This document shows positions 27,623 to 36,712 of a DNA stretch of 46,995 nucleotides, piece by piece; position 1 is the first letter of the stretch, and every line of letters begins with the position of its first letter. Made by a program: the position numbers and the translations under genes. The stretch lies in contig JADGIF010000010.1 in assembly GCA_018985225.1 (NCBI GenBank), positions 1 through 46,995 on the forward strand, read 5' to 3'. The notes beneath the pieces are model-generated. The model was not told the DNA's origin, did no database searches, and saw only the letters and a list, made by a program, of their open reading frames with translations. This DNA comes from Amoeboradix gromovi. Taxonomy: Eukaryota; Sanchytriomycota; Sanchytriomycetes; Sanchytriales; Sanchytriaceae.

Positions 27623-29362
27623 CTAAAAATTCTCCTTTCCGTAAAAAAATTGAGTCCCGTTTCTGTTACTTGAACTGTACTTATTACAGCAAATGTGCAA
27701 GGCTTTAGATATTGCTATATTAATACGAAAAAAACGCTTTGGTCCACAAAACATGACACCCACTTTAGTGGACGGATGATTTTGTTGTATCTTGTAAAAT
27801 ACAGCATCGAAGTTGGGTCTACCATATATTGTTGGTGATTTTAGGTTAGTGACTGGATCCTTTTCCTCTCCAGAATGCATCAGCACATTTCTCATCTCGT
27901 GTGGCTTTAGTTCTCCAGTTAAGTACACTGTAATGTTCAAAAAGTTTTCTAAATCTTCTCGCTCTAAAACGCTCAGTAAGTCTTGAAACCATTCAAACGC
28001 CTCTTTATCTCTGCATATCCAGTAGAAATATACTTTTCTCAGCTTCATTACTCGTGTAGGCTGGCATACTCTGAACCATATACTCTTAAGAATGCTAGCA
28101 AACGGTGTTACTCCAATACCTGCACCAAAAAGCATAGCCACTTCGTATTGAAACACATCCTCGCTAGCACTGCCAAAAGGGCCATCAACCCTTATCTCTG
28201 GCAACTTTGCCCGGCATTCTACACCCAGCAATGGAGCCTTACCGTCAGAGTCTGTGAATGTAATTCCCATCTTCTTAGCAAACCCGTTAGTCCAGTCACC
28301 AGCCATTCTCATATGCACACTGATAAATGGTTGTTCTGGTGCGTTTGTTAGAGTGAATGGATGATACTGGTATCTATTAAGCTCTGGGCAATTTAGGAAT
28401 ATCCACTGGCCAGGTTGCGTACGGCAACTGGGTTTCTTAATTTGCACTTCCAGTACCTTAGACGGATGCAGTACAAGCTTAGATATATAAGATAGTCTTC
28501 TTACTCTGATTTCGCGATATAGTCTTTCAGTTGTATAAATAAATCCACTAAGTATAAACCATTTCCAAAATTGACCACCCGGATTGCACTTTGGATCCCT
28601 GTCTCCTTGTATAAAGCAGAATTGGCCATGAACTATGAGCATGATAAAGAAAAATGGAAACAAATGATGTGTATACCAAAATATCTCAAAGTTTGAGCGA
28701 CGCACAGGTTCTAGACTAGAAGTTATGATTAGAAAGAATATTATAATCACTGCCACACCTGAGAGCATTGATGGATTTGTTAAAACAAGATATTCAGGAG
28801 TATAAGTGGAATAGTAACTGCTATACCTTAGTGCGTTTATAACATGAGCACCAATATGAACAGTAGTAAAAATAGCAATCATAACGCCTATAGATTTGTG
28901 CCATTTAATGTTCTTATCAAATGGGACAAAACTGTTCAAGAATGTTCGGCGTAATACGGATATGCTATTTCTACAAACAGGAAACAAAATTATTCCACAA
29001 TTAAGAAAAAGAGCACCAGCACTTCCACGAGCTATAGGTAACGTCTCTTTTAGTATGTTTCTGATAGTGACATAATTTGGATTGTTATTATAGTAATACG
29101 CATACCACGAGAATGATGCTATTGTACCCAATAAATAAGCTATGAAAAAAATCCTTATTTTTCCTTCATTGATCATGTAATTTCGAACCGTCATTTGGAA
29201 GGAAATTTTTTGTTCGGGAACCTTCAATAATAGCTCTTCCTGAATTGGCAATTCAATAGCAACATGATAAGGTTTCATCTCTATGTCTATGTCTTCAAAA
29301 GAAGGAAGTATCTCAGTATTCTTAGTAGACTTGATCGTTCGTGAATATTTTATCGAACTCAT
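27623..29362 (-). CDS. NADPH oxidase (NoxA/NoxB type, gp91phox family)
   Basis: A membrane flavocytochrome that moves electrons from NADPH across the membrane to oxygen, giving superoxide; in fungi it controls hyphal fusion, sexual development or host entry. The 579-residue protein has an N-terminal cytosolic stretch of about 70 residues, then six membrane helices. The haem histidines are in WHKSIG, TVHIGAHVIN and WYTHHLFPFFFIMLIVHG. The FAD site is HPFTLTNAP. NADPH-site motifs are GAGIGVTPFASILKSIW and a late MFCGPKRF. The end (FFYGKENF) is that of NOX proteins rather than ferric reductases. No EF-hands are present, so it is not a NoxC/NOX5 type. It would need p67-like and Rac partners, which are not in this window. 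Confidence 0.94.
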   Translation of the reverse strand: MSSIKYSRTIKSTKNTEILPSFEDIDIEMKPYHVAIELPIQEELLLKVPEQKISFQMTVRNYMINEGKIRIFFIAYLLGTIASFSWYAYYYNNNPNYVTIRNILKETLPIARGSAGALFLNCGIILFPVCRNSISVLRRTFLNSFVPFDKNIKWHKSIGVMIAIFTTVHIGAHVINALRYSSYYSTYTPEYLVLTNPSMLSGVAVIIIFFLIITSSLEPVRRSNFEIFWYTHHLFPFFFIMLIVHGQFCFIQGDRDPKCNPGGQFWKWFILSGFIYTTERLYREIRVRRLSYISKLVLHPSKVLEVQIKKPSCRTQPGQWIFLNCPELNRYQYHPFTLTNAPEQPFISVHMRMAGDWTNGFAKKMGITFTDSDGKAPLLGVECRAKLPEIRVDGPFGSASEDVFQYEVAMLFGAGIGVTPFASILKSIWFRVCQPTRVMKLRKVYFYWICRDKEAFEWFQDLLSVLEREDLENFLNITVYLTGELKPHEMRNVLMHSGEEKDPVTNLKSPTIYGRPNFDAVFYKIQQNHPSTKVGVMFCGPKRFFRINIAISKALHICCNKYSSSNRNGTQFFYGKENF

Positions 29363-29496
29363 AAGTCGAATGAAAAACGAAACAGACGTCGTAGAGATTA
29401 TTTATCAAGTGATACAATAGAAACGATCCTATAAATACGAACTATGATCATGTCGATGCATTATCATGAATATATAGATTTATTGAAGATCTTGGA

Positions 29497-30060
29497 TTAT
29501 ACTCTCTCCCAACACTCAAAATTATATGAGATACCTTTTTCAATAATTGACTCAACTTTTACAAAAGGGACAACCTGAATAAATTCCTGGTCACTTAATT
29601 TCTTAAAGGGTCGCAACTGAGAAGGATCTAGGTACGCATCTCCTTCAACTACGTAATTTAAACGAGTCATGAAGATGTGCTTACATTCTGGATGTTTAAA
29701 AGCGTGACTATACAGCTTTGCTCCGCCTAGACAGAATATCTGATCAACTAGTAGCTTCCTAGATAACTCCAATGCGGCGTCAAAATCTGGTGCCACAAAA
29801 GAATCCTTATAATTTTGGACATCTTGATTATCCATTGTAGTGCTTACAATAATGTTTATTCTATCTTTCAAAGGGCGTTTCGGTAAAGATTCCCAGGTTA
29901 GCCTCCCCATGATAATTGCATTCTGTGATTCTGAAGTGGTTGTAAGCTTAGACAGCCACTGAAGATCAGACTTCAAATGAGGCCATGGTAAAGTATTATT
30001 ACTTCCAATACAAGAATTTAGGGTGCATGCAACAACTACGTTGAAATGATTCTTAGTCAT
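29497..30060 (-). CDS. DFR1: Dihydrofolate reductase
   Basis: Reduces dihydrofolate to tetrahydrofolate with NADPH for thymidylate and purine synthesis. The 187-residue monofunctional enzyme has the N-terminal VVACTLNSCIGSNNTLPWPH with the usual W-P/L pair, the acid/aromatic helix LKSDLQWL, the cofactor loop IIMGRLTWESLPKRPLKDR, and IFCLGGAKLYSHAF with the conserved glycine pair. The end is the typical YNFECWER. The lack of a thymidylate synthase fusion fits an opisthokont or amoebozoan rather than a plant, alveolate or stramenopile. Confidence 0.96.
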   Translation of the reverse strand: MTKNHFNVVVACTLNSCIGSNNTLPWPHLKSDLQWLSKLTTTSESQNAIIMGRLTWESLPKRPLKDRINIIVSTTMDNQDVQNYKDSFVAPDFDAALELSRKLLVDQIFCLGGAKLYSHAFKHPECKHIFMTRLNYVVEGDAYLDPSQLRPFKKLSDQEFIQVVPFVKVESIIEKGISYNFECWERV

Positions 30061-30507
30061 GCCTCCTTTGTTTATAAATTGATTTCAGAGACGCTGTCAT
30101 AGAACAAGCAGAGTTTTGTTTCAAATTTTCAATATTACAAATGGGACATCAAATATAAATACTTGACTAACTTTCTGAAATAGTTTGAATCATCATATCA
30201 AGTGTGTATTAACCGATAGTAAATTACATTAAATGAATCTTATTGGTTGCACCTTTTGCTTAGATGCTCAAAGACCTCATATATTTGAACGAGATGCAGG
30301 GTCTTCTACTTTTATTTTGAAGAGGGGATTGAAAGTAATGAAAGAAAATTGGTATAATAGAAGATCTTTTATTAATGATTTCCTCCGTATGGAGCACCTT
30401 TAAAAACCAGTTAGTCTAGTTTTTATATTTGGTGTCCCAGATAACATTGGTCAAAACTTGTAAATCTGAATTATCAAGTACAATTTCCGGATGGTAATTT
30501 TTAAAAC
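30061..30507 (+). other. Spacer with a possible 62-codon ORF (30233-30421)
   Basis: This divergent spacer between DHFR and the acidic protein gene holds one small plus-strand ORF at 30233-30421. It starts MNLIGCTFCLDAQRPHIFER and later reads GLKVMKENWYNREDLL. The sequence looks more protein-like than the other small frames nearby, but no family was recognised and it has no good context. It could be a real microprotein or chance. Confidence 0.25.
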
Positions 30508-31503
30508 ATGGATAAGCAAATTCTTGACTTGCTAGCTAATCCGGCCAAAATTGACAAATTGGATCCTGAAGAAAGAAACGATTTTGAGCAAACAGTAATC
30601 CAATTCTTTTTAGAAACCCCGCAGCTAGCAAATTTAGTGGAAGAATTAACGGGTGGTGTAACCAAGGCTCTTGGACGTATGCTAATGGGGAACGACAACC
30701 AGAAAGAAGAAGACTCGACATCGGAAGAGGAAGAGTACGATGAAGAGGAAGAGGAAGAGGAAGAAAATGTAGAAGATGGGACAGCTAAACTTGCTATATG
30801 TAACGTCAATGATGGCAGCATTACTGAGATGTTTTTTGATCGAGATGAGTGTGCAAGAGCAGCAGAATTCCTTACGGAGAATAAATTGTTCATTAAGCTG
30901 GATCTCTCTCTTAGAGAACCTGGTACTACAATTATGGTTTCAAACTCCTATCTTGTGGGATATGATGGTGAATTCCTTATGCAGCCATTTGGTGTTGAGC
31001 CTTGTACTGATTGGGAAAGATACAAATCTGCTTTTCTCCTCAGCAAGAGATTAGATGCTTGTTTTGAGAATCTGATGTCTCAAATGGATGATTTGTTCAA
31101 GATTGAAAATCATGCATTTCTCTATGATTTAAAGACAAAGCAGCAATTCGAATTAACTAATGATAATAGAGGACCAACCGATTTTTTATTTGAATTTCTT
31201 GCCTTGTTAATGCAGAGCAACAATCAACTTAGAAAATCCAAGCTCCCGGAAAATTATGGCATTGCCAGCGGCACACATGAGGACGTTCATCAAGTAGTAA
31301 CTGTGGAACATGGGAAAATGCATAGATATTTGTACGTAAACAATAAGCAGAAATCTAAAGGTAAAGATTGGTATTTATGGCTTACTGATTTTAGAACTCC
31401 AGTACCGTCGCAGTACAAGATAGAGTCAATGGAAATTTACAGGAATAATGTTAAAATTGGAATTGCCGAGACAAAAGAGGATGTGCTCCGGCTGTTACTA
31501 TGA
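30508..31503 (+). CDS. Acidic protein of unknown function
   Basis: A 331-residue protein of unknown role. The N-terminal 65 residues are helical (MDKQILDLLANPAKIDKLD), followed by a strongly acidic stretch at about residues 70-92 (runs of E and D). The rest appears globular with mixed alpha and beta character, ending in WYLWLTDFRTPVPSQYKIES and VKIGIAETKEDVLRLLL. No signal peptide, membrane segment or catalytic motif was seen. The acidic tract hints at a nuclear or chaperone-type protein, but this is a weak inference. Codon use and the intact long frame argue that it is a real gene. Confidence 0.75.
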   Translation: MDKQILDLLANPAKIDKLDPEERNDFEQTVIQFFLETPQLANLVEELTGGVTKALGRMLMGNDNQKEEDSTSEEEEYDEEEEEEEENVEDGTAKLAICNVNDGSITEMFFDRDECARAAEFLTENKLFIKLDLSLREPGTTIMVSNSYLVGYDGEFLMQPFGVEPCTDWERYKSAFLLSKRLDACFENLMSQMDDLFKIENHAFLYDLKTKQQFELTNDNRGPTDFLFEFLALLMQSNNQLRKSKLPENYGIASGTHEDVHQVVTVEHGKMHRYLYVNNKQKSKGKDWYLWLTDFRTPVPSQYKIESMEIYRNNVKIGIAETKEDVLRLLL

Positions 31504-31681
31504 ATGGGGTACAGCTCGATTGTTTTCTTGAGTAAATCATTTATCGCGAATTTGTATGCATTTTTGTATAATTTCAAGACTTTTCTAATAGCTTAAATAC
31601 TCGATATTCTTCCTTTTTGCAAATGGTAAATGGAGTAAATAGATGTTATCTTGAATATATCAATTCTAAAGAAATAACTAA

Positions 31682-32116
31682 GAGGTAAAGCATACAAAGA
31701 CATATGATCTTATATACTTGCCATCATTTAATACTAGTCAAATGATAAGTAGCTTGTCGAGCAAGGTCGCAAGAAATATGGCCACAATGTCCCAATACAC
31801 ATTCAAGGAACGCTTGAAGTTCAAGTGTAAGCAAAGAGGAAAGACGATGGTCGAATACAATGAATCATTTACTAGTCAGACATGTACAAGGTGTGGTACT
31901 CTAAAGAAAAACAATTTAGAAACCTACACTTGTACCAACTGTCGTTTGGAAATAGATAGAGACCATATGGCTGCAAGGAACATATACATCAAGTATTTGC
32001 ATCCTTATTTAATCCCGCCTCAGGGTAGTGAAAGCGTGAGCGATCACTGTAACGGAGAAACTAGCATTAGCTTCTCTGTGGAAATTCTCGATTTTCTTGG
32101 AAATCTGGACTTTTAA
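31682..32116 (+). pseudogene. C-terminal fragment of a Fanzor/TnpB-type nuclease gene
   Basis: Fanzors are eukaryotic relatives of TnpB, RNA-guided nucleases carried by transposons. Only the C-terminal third remains: LPSFNTSQMISSLSSKVAR, YTFKERLKFKCKQRGK, then the zinc ribbon CTRCG...CTNC and the RuvC-III motif IDRDHMAARNIYIKY with its catalytic Asp. NESFTSQTC carries the Glu and TS that precede the first zinc cysteines. The frame opens only at 31682 and no RuvC-I part lies upstream, so it is a truncated copy. Its last 35 codons (after YLIPPQ) look unrelated to the family. It is related (about 85% by eye over some 68 bases) to a scrap near 43565-43640. Confidence 0.8.
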
Positions 32117-32237
32117 CGAGGGAGTATAAAGAAATGCGCAAATGTTTCGCCTATACACAAGGTGATAAAATTTATGGTACTTGTGTAAAAATTAGATGGC
32201 TATTTTTGAGTAAGTGCTCAAAGCAACAACTAGAATC

Positions 32238-32249
32238 AATAAATTTATT
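32238..32249. terminator. Palindromic two-way poly(A) signal AATAAATTTATT
   Basis: A third copy of the 12-base palindrome, 6 bases past the stop of the minus-strand membrane-protein gene. No intact plus-strand gene ends beside it, only the Fanzor fragment about 120 bases upstream. This suggests the palindrome is itself the preferred 3'-end sequence. Confidence 0.45.
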
Positions 32250-32255
32250 AGATAA

Positions 32256-33131
32256 CTAATCCATCTCCAACTTCAAACCATCTTCATTTAACAAACCTTG
32301 TTTAACGGTGCCATGTGTAGGACTCATTTCATCCTTTTCTTTAACTTGGTCTAAGTATCCGCTTAGCTCGACCTTGCACATTACAATGGACCCAAAGCAA
32401 AATAAGATGAAGTCTTGATCAATGAAAGCGACGTACGCATTACTGGAAAACATATTTACAAGAGCAGCTATAATAAACCCAAAATAAAACACCATGGAGA
32501 CGATTGAAGTTCTAAAGATACCGTTGTGGTCGCTGGAGATTTGATATTCTTTTAACAAATACATTCTTCGAACATTCCATACATCAACACTAAAATCAAT
32601 AGATAGCATGATAATAGTCCAAAGCAAAGAGAAGTCTCTACCCAAGACATCTAGCACAACAACCACCAAGTTTGTACCACCAACCATAATACCAGTCATT
32701 TCGGAATACACGGTATTCACGATGGTACTAGGAGCTTTAACCCTTTTTAGAACAAGTCCGTAAATCTCATTCAAGACACCACCAAAACAGAAAAGCATGG
32801 TAGTTTTCAATGCTATTCGCACTTCCTCTGGGGGTGGAACATACTTTTGTTGAATTGGGTCATACGAATAGCTGTTAAGTCTAGCAGCACCAACATATAA
32901 TCCAATGACAAATAATAGAGCGAACTTTAAAGATCCAAAGAATTCACTTCTAAAACCTCTCTTCAAATCACGATGTAATAAGATAGCTGAGAACATAGTG
33001 AATCCTAATGCAAGTAACAAAGCAATTGTAGAAGCATTATTCATTCCAAATTCAGAAATAGATTGTTTCACAAAACCAGGCCAAAACGTAAGCTTTACAA
33101 AGAGATAGAGCAGAATCTTCCGGAGACCCAA
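32256..33131 (-). CDS. Multi-pass membrane protein of unknown function
   Basis: A 291-residue protein with about six to seven hydrophobic segments: around residues 31-50 (STIALLLALGFTMFSAILL), 67-83 (LKFALLFVIGLYVGAA), 108-125 (TTMLFCFGGVLNEIYGLV), 142-180 (GIMVGGTNLVVVVLDVLG and LLWTIIMLSIDF), 207-230 and 235-252. The C-terminus is hydrophilic and acidic. The start may be a little further in, at MNNASTIALLL. No transporter or receptor motif was recognised. The intact frame and clean membrane pattern support a real gene. Confidence 0.75.
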   Translation of the reverse strand: MGLRKILLYLFVKLTFWPGFVKQSISEFGMNNASTIALLLALGFTMFSAILLHRDLKRGFRSEFFGSLKFALLFVIGLYVGAARLNSYSYDPIQQKYVPPPEEVRIALKTTMLFCFGGVLNEIYGLVLKRVKAPSTIVNTVYSEMTGIMVGGTNLVVVVLDVLGRDFSLLWTIIMLSIDFSVDVWNVRRMYLLKEYQISSDHNGIFRTSIVSMVFYFGFIIAALVNMFSSNAYVAFIDQDFILFCFGSIVMCKVELSGYLDQVKEKDEMSPTHGTVKQGLLNEDGLKLEMD

Positions 33132-33655
33132 AAAGTTTGAAGCTATAGTCTTCGTAATATTAAAAAGAGATACTGTACAAAAAACTGAACCAGCTGATTA
33201 CAACACCTCTCAAGTGGGAACAATAAAAGTAAATACGCTCATATTTTATTAGCTAAACTTAGGTGACAATTATCAGTTCCCAATTTCAATTCTTTCGTTC
33301 TCAACTCTAGAGCAAACAAATCCAACATTTTTACACGAAGCGTACGCACTAGTTTCTTGTTCAAGGTACTGCGAGCCTTTCAGTAAAGGTTATAACTGGT
33401 ATTCCATAGCAGATCAGCTCTCATTATCTTTTTCTCTATCATTACATTTTAATTCATAAGTCAATCCTCATGAAAAAAGTTCTCTACATCAGATCTACCT
33501 TTCTCAGGTATGCTTATATTAGTGTTTGATCTGGTAACACCTTTGCAGTCCATTTAGGGTCTCTTTTTAAAGCGTTTTTGGCATCCAATACTTTATTATT
33601 TTTCTTTTTGTCATGTCCTCCTACCCCCAGTCTTCTTTCAAACAGCATATCGCAA
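33132..33655. other. Divergent intergenic spacer
   Basis: About 520 bases with no recognised gene. The plus-strand end of the spacer has pyrimidine-rich runs just before the small INO80F-like gene. A TTG-initiated extension of that gene (33578) is open but low in complexity and was not used. Confidence 0.4.
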
Positions 33656-33838
33656 ATGTCTTCTCAAGATTATGCAACCAAATACACGGAATTGAAATCT
33701 AGAATAACTGAAATGGAAGAGGAGAATGACAGAATTTATTTAAAGCTAATTAGACTTAGGCGTATGATAAAATTGATGAATTTAGAGAGAGCCCACCTGT
33801 TGGAAGTATGCTCGAACAAAAAATTATCTGCTCAATAA
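33656..33838 (+). CDS. Small coiled-coil protein, INO80 subunit F (TFPT)-like
   Basis: A 60-residue protein that is nearly all one helix: YTELKSRITEMEEENDRIYL, followed by KLIRLRRMIKLMNLERAHLLEVC. The pattern Y-x-x-L-K, then E-N, then R-x-x-I-x-x-L-x-x-E-R-x-x-L-L-E is that of the INO80F/TFPT domain found in INO80 chromatin-remodelling complexes. I took the ATG at 33656 because residues before it are hydrophobic and unlike the family. Short coiled coils are easily misassigned, so the family call is tentative; that the ORF is real is more secure. Confidence 0.5.
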   Translation: MSSQDYATKYTELKSRITEMEEENDRIYLKLIRLRRMIKLMNLERAHLLEVCSNKKLSAQ

Positions 33839-33938
33839 ATCACCAATGGTCTAATGTGCCAATATTTCTTCGTTCCTGATTGGAGGAAACGTCATAAACT
33901 ATCTTATTTACTCGAGGTATCAAATTCGGTTCAAAAAA

Positions 33939-35120
33939 ATGACGTTAGACGTTGAAAACCTTGAAGTCAAAGAAATTATGGCGCACTGGAGGAAGCGAGA
34001 GAGCCAGATTTTGTCAGAAATGGAAGAAGAGGCAAAAAAGAAAGTTATGGCACAGAAGAAGCAATCAAAGGTTGAACTGTCACCAGATTTTTTAATTGCG
34101 GATCAAGTTAGATCCAGCAGAGCTAAGGGGAAGAGATCTAAAAAAGTCAACACTGAGTCCATTTCAAAAAATCAAGGAAGCACAGCGATCCTCGAGATTT
34201 CCCAAATGGCTAAAGAGCAACTAGAGTATTATGAAACGCACACTATTTACCTATTTAACACTGTTCCTCTGTATGGTATCCAATACATGCTGTCTCATTT
34301 CTTTCAGTTGGAAGATTTAATTTGTCTATTTTATAACAAGAGAGACCTTGTTGATCCCTCACGGCTTGGTTTATGGATTGCGGATAATCCGTTGTTTCTG
34401 CCACGATACGTGTCCATGTTTTCATTCAAGCATTTGCTACCTTTGGATGCTTTTTCCAGATTGCTCAAGTACATTCAACCGGCAAAAAGTACAAAGAGTT
34501 TAACCACGTTATTACGAGCTTTTGTGGCTAAATATGTTCATGATAACAAGGTGCTCCCTGCTATTCTGAAATTTGAAGGCAAAAACGTATTGGATGAATC
34601 ACCTGTAGACGCCTACGAAATCTACACCCTTATATATGCAGCAGTTATGGTACATTCTGAATACAATGATTTCCTGCAAAAGCATCCTAAAAAGAATAAA
34701 GTTAAGATAACATGGACAGAAAAAAAGTTTGCCAAGCTACTGGGAAACATAACTAAAATTCCAAAAGCCTACATAGTTAGCATATATCGAGAAGTTATTC
34801 AAGGGCAACTGTTTATCAAATATGATTACAAAAAGATCAATGACGCGTTCATCACTCATTCTAGAATTGAATCCTATGATTTGATTACAAGTGGTGATAA
34901 TGCTCAATCTCTAACAATAGATCACTCTCCTGCGCAGAAGAGGTACTTTGACAAACTAAAAGGTGAGCACAGCGATACTATACGCAATTATAAGAGATCC
35001 AGGTTGAGAAAAACTGATTCTGGTATTTCAAGTAACTTTTTGATTCCACCTAAAACCCCAGTATTGGAACTACCGAAATACTTTGAAGATAAAATTAATG
35101 TGTCTGGAGATGAATTCTAA
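33939..35120 (+). CDS. Divergent Sec7-domain protein, glutamic finger replaced by lysine
   Basis: Sec7 domains are Arf GTPase exchange factors at Golgi and plasma membrane. In this 393-residue protein a Sec7 domain spans about residues 100-285: LFNTVPLYGIQYML, RLGLWIADNPLFLPRYVSMF, LDAFSRLLKYIQP, AFVAKYV, DAYEIYTLIYAAVMVHSEYND and ITKIPKAYIVSIYREVI match the order and spacing of the fold. The loop that normally reads P-G-E-A/S-Q-K-I holds PAKSTKSL, so the catalytic glutamate aligns with Lys183. The N-terminus is basic and charged; the C-terminal 110 residues carry a PH-like position but no clear motif. Probably an Arf-binding protein without exchange activity, if the alignment is right. The frame is intact and 100 bases separate it from the small gene upstream. 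Confidence 0.7.
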   Translation: MTLDVENLEVKEIMAHWRKRESQILSEMEEEAKKKVMAQKKQSKVELSPDFLIADQVRSSRAKGKRSKKVNTESISKNQGSTAILEISQMAKEQLEYYETHTIYLFNTVPLYGIQYMLSHFFQLEDLICLFYNKRDLVDPSRLGLWIADNPLFLPRYVSMFSFKHLLPLDAFSRLLKYIQPAKSTKSLTTLLRAFVAKYVHDNKVLPAILKFEGKNVLDESPVDAYEIYTLIYAAVMVHSEYNDFLQKHPKKNKVKITWTEKKFAKLLGNITKIPKAYIVSIYREVIQGQLFIKYDYKKINDAFITHSRIESYDLITSGDNAQSLTIDHSPAQKRYFDKLKGEHSDTIRNYKRSRLRKTDSGISSNFLIPPKTPVLELPKYFEDKINVSGDEF

Positions 35121-35490
35121 ACAAAACTGTACTTTGTAAATTAATAAATGAGATCTATCCTGACAAAATGTCTCATTTCCAAGTAAGATGAATACCTAGA
35201 AACGGCACTAGAAATCTGACATCTTCATGTCATCAGATACGAAAGTTTATCAGGAATAAGAAGGGTTGTGCTGTGAGGATTACAGGCGAGAGAAAGACGT
35301 TAAGGTGCTATCGCTATTTAAGAGAGATATTGCCAGTGCGTTTTTCATGTTGAGAAAAGGCTTGATGGCTTATAATAGAACTGACGCATGTTTCGAGGAG
35401 GTCCTCCTCCTTAGAGTTGGGGCATTTTGTGAAATTGGGTCCAAAATACTTTCACAACTCCATATAAAACATTTTGTCCACTTAGAGACA
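35121..35490. other. Spacer before mitoferrin
   Basis: The region contains an open frame from 35266 that runs in phase into the carrier gene, but it starts at TTG and its 75 residues do not resemble carrier N-termini. It is treated as 5'UTR. An alternative is an N-terminal extension read from a non-AUG start. No other feature was seen. Confidence 0.4.
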
Positions 35491-36288
35491 ATGGAGGAAG
35501 AAAACAGTTTACCGGTTGGAACCTCATTTCAACTTCATTGTTTGGCTGGATCGCTAGCTGGAATTGCTGAACACTCCCTGGTATTTCCAATCGACACTTT
35601 GAAAACTAGACAGCAAGTGTTGTTTACCTTACCTTCAAAGCATTCGCTATGGAGTGGTGTGCAATCTATTATTATAGGTGCAGGTCCTGCACATGCCTTA
35701 CAATTTTCAGTTTATGAGTTTTGCAAATCTGCGACGAATCCAACCTTGGCGGCAGCAATGGGGACAATGGTCGGAGAATTAATCCAGACTCCTTTTGATA
35801 CTGTCAAGCAGCGTATGCAGTGCTACAATTATAGTACTATACGAGAGTGCGTATCTAAAGTGTATTCGAGAGAAGGTTTACGCCCTTTTTACATATCTTA
35901 TCCAGTTACCTTGTCTATTACAGTGCCGTTTAACATGATTCATTTCTCAATATATGAAGCGTTAAAACCTCGTCTCTTGGTGTGGCGAAATACTCAAAAT
36001 GAGTATGACCCTCTAATAATTTGCATTGGTGGAGGAATCGCTGGAGGAATCGCTTCTATATTTACAAATCCTTTGGATCTCTTAAAAACTACTCTACAGA
36101 CTCGCGGTGAGATGAATCCTAACTTCAGCAAGTTGGACTCAATTTCTATTTTGAAGAAGGCGTATCATCAAGATGGAATAAAAACATTTTTTCGTGGAGC
36201 TTTGCCTAGAGTTGCTACCCATGTCCCGTCAACTGCTATAGTTTGGAGTGTTTACGAATATATCAAATTCGCAATGAATTCATTTTGA
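35491..36288 (+). CDS. MRS4: Mitoferrin-type mitochondrial iron carrier (Mrs3/4)
   Basis: Carries ferrous iron through the inner mitochondrial membrane for haem and Fe-S cluster synthesis. The 265-residue protein has the three carrier repeats with the signatures FPIDTLKTRQQ, TPFDTVKQRMQ and NPLDLLKTTLQ. Mitoferrin marks are AGSLAGIAEHSLVFP and IIGAGPAHALQFSVYEFCK in repeat 1 and FYISYPVTLSITVPFNMIHF in repeat 2. I set the start at the ATG 35491 because MEEENSLPVGTSFQLHCLAG gives a normal short N-terminus; about 265 residues is slightly short of the usual 300. A SAM or other carrier is less likely given GAGPAHA. Confidence 0.88.
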   Translation: MEEENSLPVGTSFQLHCLAGSLAGIAEHSLVFPIDTLKTRQQVLFTLPSKHSLWSGVQSIIIGAGPAHALQFSVYEFCKSATNPTLAAAMGTMVGELIQTPFDTVKQRMQCYNYSTIRECVSKVYSREGLRPFYISYPVTLSITVPFNMIHFSIYEALKPRLLVWRNTQNEYDPLIICIGGGIAGGIASIFTNPLDLLKTTLQTRGEMNPNFSKLDSISILKKAYHQDGIKTFFRGALPRVATHVPSTAIVWSVYEYIKFAMNSF

Positions 36289-36712
36289 GTGCTAAAAATA
36301 AAATATTTTATCTAAAATGACGTTGCTTTAGTTCTTGGAAAAAGTGATGAATTCCTAGAAAAGCAAGAAGTTCCACAGAGAAACAAGCAATCCTAGTCGC
36401 TCCGTTCTAGTGGTTCCTCACGCATCCAGCACCGCGTGAAATGTTTAACAATCCAGATTTTCTTTTTTTAATGTTTTATTATATTTAATTATGAACACTA
36501 AAACTTTGAAATACTTAGAGTGGTTCATATATCTTTTTTGACATAATGAAGTGATTTTAAACATATAAATGACCATAATTACCATCGTTGCATATATCCA
36601 TACTTGGGTTATCTAATATAAAAATTAGACTTACTAATTTTTAAAGAGATACCCAAAAGGAGGAAATACTATCATATTAACATTCCTGTTCTACTAAAGC
36701 AGGAATCCCTCA
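36289..36712. other. AT-rich spacer at the edge of the decayed region
   Basis: No gene is seen. The AATAAA for mitoferrin lies about 10 bases past its stop (36297-36303). From here to the end of the window gene density drops and broken frames become common. Confidence 0.4.

Noticed and set aside
35266-35490. N-terminal extension of the mitoferrin gene from a TTG
   Set aside because: Not an ATG and no similarity to carrier N-termini or to a targeting peptide.
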